NCBI GenBank assembly: GCA_038232415.1
Contig: JBBSHY010000016.1
Coordinates: 1 to 24,058, forward strand
Direction of reading: 5' to 3'
Length of the DNA: 24,058 nucleotides
DNA from: JBBRXZ01 sp038232415
GTDB lineage: Bacteria; Patescibacteriota; Saccharimonadia; Saccharimonadales; UBA4665
This document shows positions 21,463 to 24,058 of the stretch, piece by piece. The translations under genes were made by a program, and so were the position numbers. Each line of letters opens with the position of its first letter. Positions within the stretch are counted from its first letter, which is position 1. The notes beneath the pieces were generated by a model that saw nothing but the letters and a program-made list of their open reading frames with translations, made no database searches and was not told where the DNA came from.

Positions 21463-22470
21463 CTATTGCTTAATTGGCGTTACGCCGCCCAATTCTTTGA
21501 CCAATTGGTCTTCTTCAAAGACTATAGCATTATAGCTCGCCAAGAGATTATTATATCTATCAATTAGATTTTGGGTGGCTTGGACTTCGCTTTTGTACGT
21601 TTCAAGCAACCTATTATAGAACGGTACGCGACTATTATAAGCGGTAACATCACCGCTATCACGTTTTGATACTAACGTATCGTATTGGGTTTTAAGATCA
21701 TCTTCTTTAGTTTTCAGGTCAGCTTTATTAGCATCTATTTGAGATTTCAGCTGGGCGAGTTGAGATCCCTTTTGTGAAAGTATTGTTTGCCGTGACGTAA
21801 AAGCCGACTGGTACTGAGCGGCATATGAAGTAACTACTGTACGATTATTAAAGTAGCGTTTGTAGTATTTGTCTAGTCCCGTCGGCAGATTGGCAATTTC
21901 TGAGCCAAACACAGAATGCATTTCGTTTACTAGATCATTTGGCTCGGTCTTTTTATAAGCGGCCATGGTGTCTTGGATGCGTTCGTCACGCAAGTCATGT
22001 TCGTAATAATCTATTAACATTGCATCGACTCTCTGGCGTTCGCTCGGGCTTAGCCTGTCGTATGCGGCATGTAGCATTTCATGGGCCGCAGTCACCTGCT
22101 GCACCCCGCTTAAACGCTCATCAGCGACATTCAATATAAAAATTCCGGACTGATTACCGTGATAACAACCGAGTACAATGGTTTGCTCCCGGCCGTTACC
22201 TGGACAAACTGTACTAAAATCCGACTTATTATCAACGGACGGCTTATTGACATAAAAAATCTTGCGCGCGGAATCAGTCAGACTATCTTGAGCCGCCAGC
22301 TGCGCGACAACCGCGGGCGCCGTATAATGTCTGAGCATCCACCAATCGAGAATGTTTTGGCGATTAATCGCCACAAGACCTAACACGGCCGCCCAGACCA
22401 CTAATAATAGTAGAATGCCGAACCGGTGTTTACGTCGTTTAGATGAATGTTTATTCGTTGGTGGTAGCAT
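21463..22470 (-). CDS. Membrane-anchored HExxH metallopeptidase candidate with C-terminal coiled coil
   Basis: I do not recognise a named family. The 335 residues begin with a basic tail (1-16) and one membrane helix (about 17-35). An extracytoplasmic domain contains HEMLH at 130-134, the zinc peptidase signature, within QQVTAAHEMLHAAYDRLS. A second conserved-looking block, DLVNEMHSVFGSEIANLP (180-196), may give the third ligand (Glu191, Glu183 or His185). Cys89 and Cys102 could form a disulfide. A long coiled coil follows (about 220-325). The ATG overlaps the 3' end of clpC by 20 nt, and no Shine-Dalgarno is evident. A later start would remove the membrane helix. It could process cell-surface proteins. 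Confidence 0.8.
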   Translation of the reverse strand: MLPPTNKHSSKRRKHRFGILLLLVVWAAVLGLVAINRQNILDWWMLRHYTAPAVVAQLAAQDSLTDSARKIFYVNKPSVDNKSDFSTVCPGNGREQTIVLGCYHGNQSGIFILNVADERLSGVQQVTAAHEMLHAAYDRLSPSERQRVDAMLIDYYEHDLRDERIQDTMAAYKKTEPNDLVNEMHSVFGSEIANLPTGLDKYYKRYFNNRTVVTSYAAQYQSAFTSRQTILSQKGSQLAQLKSQIDANKADLKTKEDDLKTQYDTLVSKRDSGDVTAYNSRVPFYNRLLETYKSEVQATQNLIDRYNNLLASYNAIVFEEDQLVKELGGVTPIKQ

Positions 22471-24058
22471 AGGCCAGAGCGCCGTGTTTGGAGGCTACCT
22501 GAATAATATCACCCTTTTCGTACTTTTCATCAAGCAGATCAAGTGCCAGATGATCTTCAATAGAATCCTGAATTAAGCGGCGTAACGGCCGTACGCCATT
22601 ATGAGCGTCATAGCCGTGTTCCAGGAGGTATTGCTTAGCACCGCCGCTCAGCTGGACGCTTAAACCTTTGCGCTGCAGGCGTGCCTTTAGGTCGTTAATC
22701 TGGAGGTCAATAATTTTGTAGATATCTTTCTTTGTTAAGGCCCGGAAAACTATCACTTTATCGATACGGTTGAGGAGTTCCGGCCGCAGCAGCTTTTTCA
22801 GCTCGCTTTCTACGCGGGTCTTATTGGTTTCATGAAGTTCCTCAAGGTTTTTCAGCTCACTGGTGTTGGTAGCGTGGAAGCCCAAATTAGCTTCTTTTTG
22901 CAATTTGTCGGCGCCGACATTACTCGTCATTATGACAATTGTGTTTGTAAAGTCTATGCGACGGCCTTTGGCATCTGTTAAATAACCATCTTCCAGCATC
23001 TGCAGCAGCATATTGAAAACGTCGGGATGAGCTTTTTCAATCTCGTCGAAGAGAACCAGACTGTAGGGCTGCCGGCGAATCTTATCAGTTAACTGTCCGC
23101 CTTCGTCATATCCGACATAACCGGCCGGCGCGCCGACCAAACGGGAAACATTATGGTGCTCGCCGAACTCGGACATATCGATCTTGACCAGAGCTTCCTC
23201 GCTACCGAAGAACTCACGGGCCAGTACCCGCCCCAGCTCAGTTTTACCAACGCCAGTAGGTCCCAGGAAAACGAAAGAACCGATGGGCCGCTTATCGCTA
23301 GCAATACCGCTGCGGTTGCGCCGTACCGCCCGGGCAACAGCTTCGACGGCTTCGTCCTGCCCAATAATGTACTTGCCCAGCGTCTTTTCGAGTGTTAACA
23401 AATATTTAGCCTCGCTGCGGATGACTTTTTTGACCGGCACGCCTGTCATGCGGGCTACCACGTCAGCCAGGTCTTCGCTGGTTACCGTAAGACGCTTGGC
23501 TTGTTTATTACTCACATGCTGCCGTGTCAGCTCTTCGTTTATCTGCGAGGCACGCGTTTTGGCCTTGGCAGCCCGTTCATAATCTTCGGCATCTACGGCT
23601 TCGTCTATGCGGGTGTTGACCAGTTTTAATTCCTTTTGGAGAGCGCGGATTTCCGGACTGGTTTTGCCTTTATCGACGCGCAGGTGCGCGGCTGTTTCGT
23701 CAATCAGATCTATAGCCTTATCTGGCATAAAACGGTCATTAATATAGCGTTTTGCCAGAGTGACTGCGTCTTCCAGTACTTCATCGCTCATATTAACCCC
23801 GTGAAAGTCCTCATAATGCCGGCGCAAGCCTTTCAGGATAGCCAAAGTTTCGCTAGGTGTAGTCTCCGGTACCTGAATCGGCTGGAAGCGGCGTTCTAGG
23901 GCGGCATCCTTTTCGATATATTTCGTATACTCGGCTGTGGTTGTGGCGCCTATCAGCTGGATTTTACCGCGGGCCAGGGCTGGCTTAAGAATATTGCCGG
24001 CATCCATGGCGCCTTCAGCCGCGCCGGCACCGACAATCAGGTGCAGCTCGTCTATAAA
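22451..24058 (-). CDS. clpC: ATP-dependent Clp protease ATPase subunit ClpC, 5' end outside the window
   Basis: ClpC is the Hsp100 unfoldase that feeds substrates to ClpP. The visible 536 residues begin at the Walker B of the first ATPase domain (FIDELHLIVGAGAAEGAMDAGNILKPAL), so the N-terminal domain and first Walker A are beyond the right edge. IGATTTAEY, ERRFQPI, the UVR-like middle segment (DEAVDAEDYERAAKAKTRASQI), the second Walker A GPTGVGKTE, Walker B LVLFDEIEKAHPDV, and the C-terminal D2-small domain are all present. The UVR motif and the short middle region separate ClpC from ClpB. An internal ATG at 24007 is not the start, because the frame is open and homologous upstream. Confidence 0.96.
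   Translation of the reverse strand, partial: FIDELHLIVGAGAAEGAMDAGNILKPALARGKIQLIGATTTAEYTKYIEKDAALERRFQPIQVPETTPSETLAILKGLRRHYEDFHGVNMSDEVLEDAVTLAKRYINDRFMPDKAIDLIDETAAHLRVDKGKTSPEIRALQKELKLVNTRIDEAVDAEDYERAAKAKTRASQINEELTRQHVSNKQAKRLTVTSEDLADVVARMTGVPVKKVIRSEAKYLLTLEKTLGKYIIGQDEAVEAVARAVRRNRSGIASDKRPIGSFVFLGPTGVGKTELGRVLAREFFGSEEALVKIDMSEFGEHHNVSRLVGAPAGYVGYDEGGQLTDKIRRQPYSLVLFDEIEKAHPDVFNMLLQMLEDGYLTDAKGRRIDFTNTIVIMTSNVGADKLQKEANLGFHATNTSELKNLEELHETNKTRVESELKKLLRPELLNRIDKVIVFRALTKKDIYKIIDLQINDLKARLQRKGLSVQLSGGAKQYLLEHGYDAHNGVRPLRRLIQDSIEDHLALDLLDEKYEKGDIIQVASKHGALAYATTNE

Noticed and set aside
23184..23582. Plus-strand open frame of 132 codons
   Set aside because: Antisense to highly conserved clpC; Ser/Arg-rich composition typical of a shadow frame.
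24005..24007. ATG at 24007 as the start of clpC
   Set aside because: The frame continues upstream to the window edge with conserved ClpC sequence (FIDELHLIVGAGAAEGA), so it is an internal methionine.
1..24058. UGA reassigned to glycine or tryptophan, as in some CPR or mycoplasma-like lineages
   Set aside because: Several well-defined genes end at TGA (recG, the antitoxin, the phospholipase-like gene) at positions matching family lengths or operon overlaps, and tryptophan is encoded by TGG.

Overview
The window looks like chromosomal DNA from a small-genome bacterium, most likely of the Patescibacteria/CPR group and possibly Saccharibacteria (TM7). This is inferred from style, not from a marker tree: compact genes, mostly housekeeping content, no biosynthetic operons, several small unknown proteins, and a HisRS whose motifs look archaeal/eukaryotic. 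TGA is used as a stop by several genes (recG, the ribbon-helix-helix antitoxin, the phospholipase-like gene), so a code that reassigns UGA is excluded. Every recognised gene except one penicillin-binding protein is on the minus strand.

Left part (1-4430), in transcription order: HisB-N-like HAD phosphatase, hisS, a small membrane protein, tig and clpP. tig and clpP are adjacent, and clpP has a CIRCE (HrcA) operator inside its promoter. A strong promoter and the first six codons of another gene lie at the left edge. Accessory part (4430-6580): a heptad-repeat coiled-coil protein, a VapBC-type toxin-antitoxin pair with an operator between its promoter boxes, and a two-gene cassette of unknown function behind a promoter carrying a dyad. 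Then come tRNA-Leu(UAG), rsmD, a protein with the zinc-ligand pattern of phospholipase C/S1-P1 nuclease, and recG.

Middle part (10139-14581): a surface/membrane module made of a MarR regulator, an anchored extracytoplasmic DUF4331 protein, a membrane-anchored TPR protein and a HupE/UreJ-like membrane protein. The same near-palindromic motif, CTTTA-GTTWA-TAAAGTA, sits just upstream of marR and of the DUF4331 gene. This suggests one MarR regulon with autoregulation, and it is the most system-like part of the window.

Right part (14676-24058): tyrS with a downstream SAM methyltransferase, a divergently transcribed class A penicillin-binding protein with a long cysteine-containing C-terminal extension, radA, a membrane-anchored HExxH metallopeptidase candidate, and the C-terminal two thirds of clpC running off the window. 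clpC and clpP form one degradation machine, so this region is rich in protein quality-control genes.

Several minus-strand genes have a sigma70-type -10 box only 6-9 nt before the start codon. This implies leaderless or nearly leaderless mRNAs, alongside other genes with clear Shine-Dalgarno sequences. No stretch over 300 bases lacks a gene. No insertion sequence, CRISPR array or prophage was seen.
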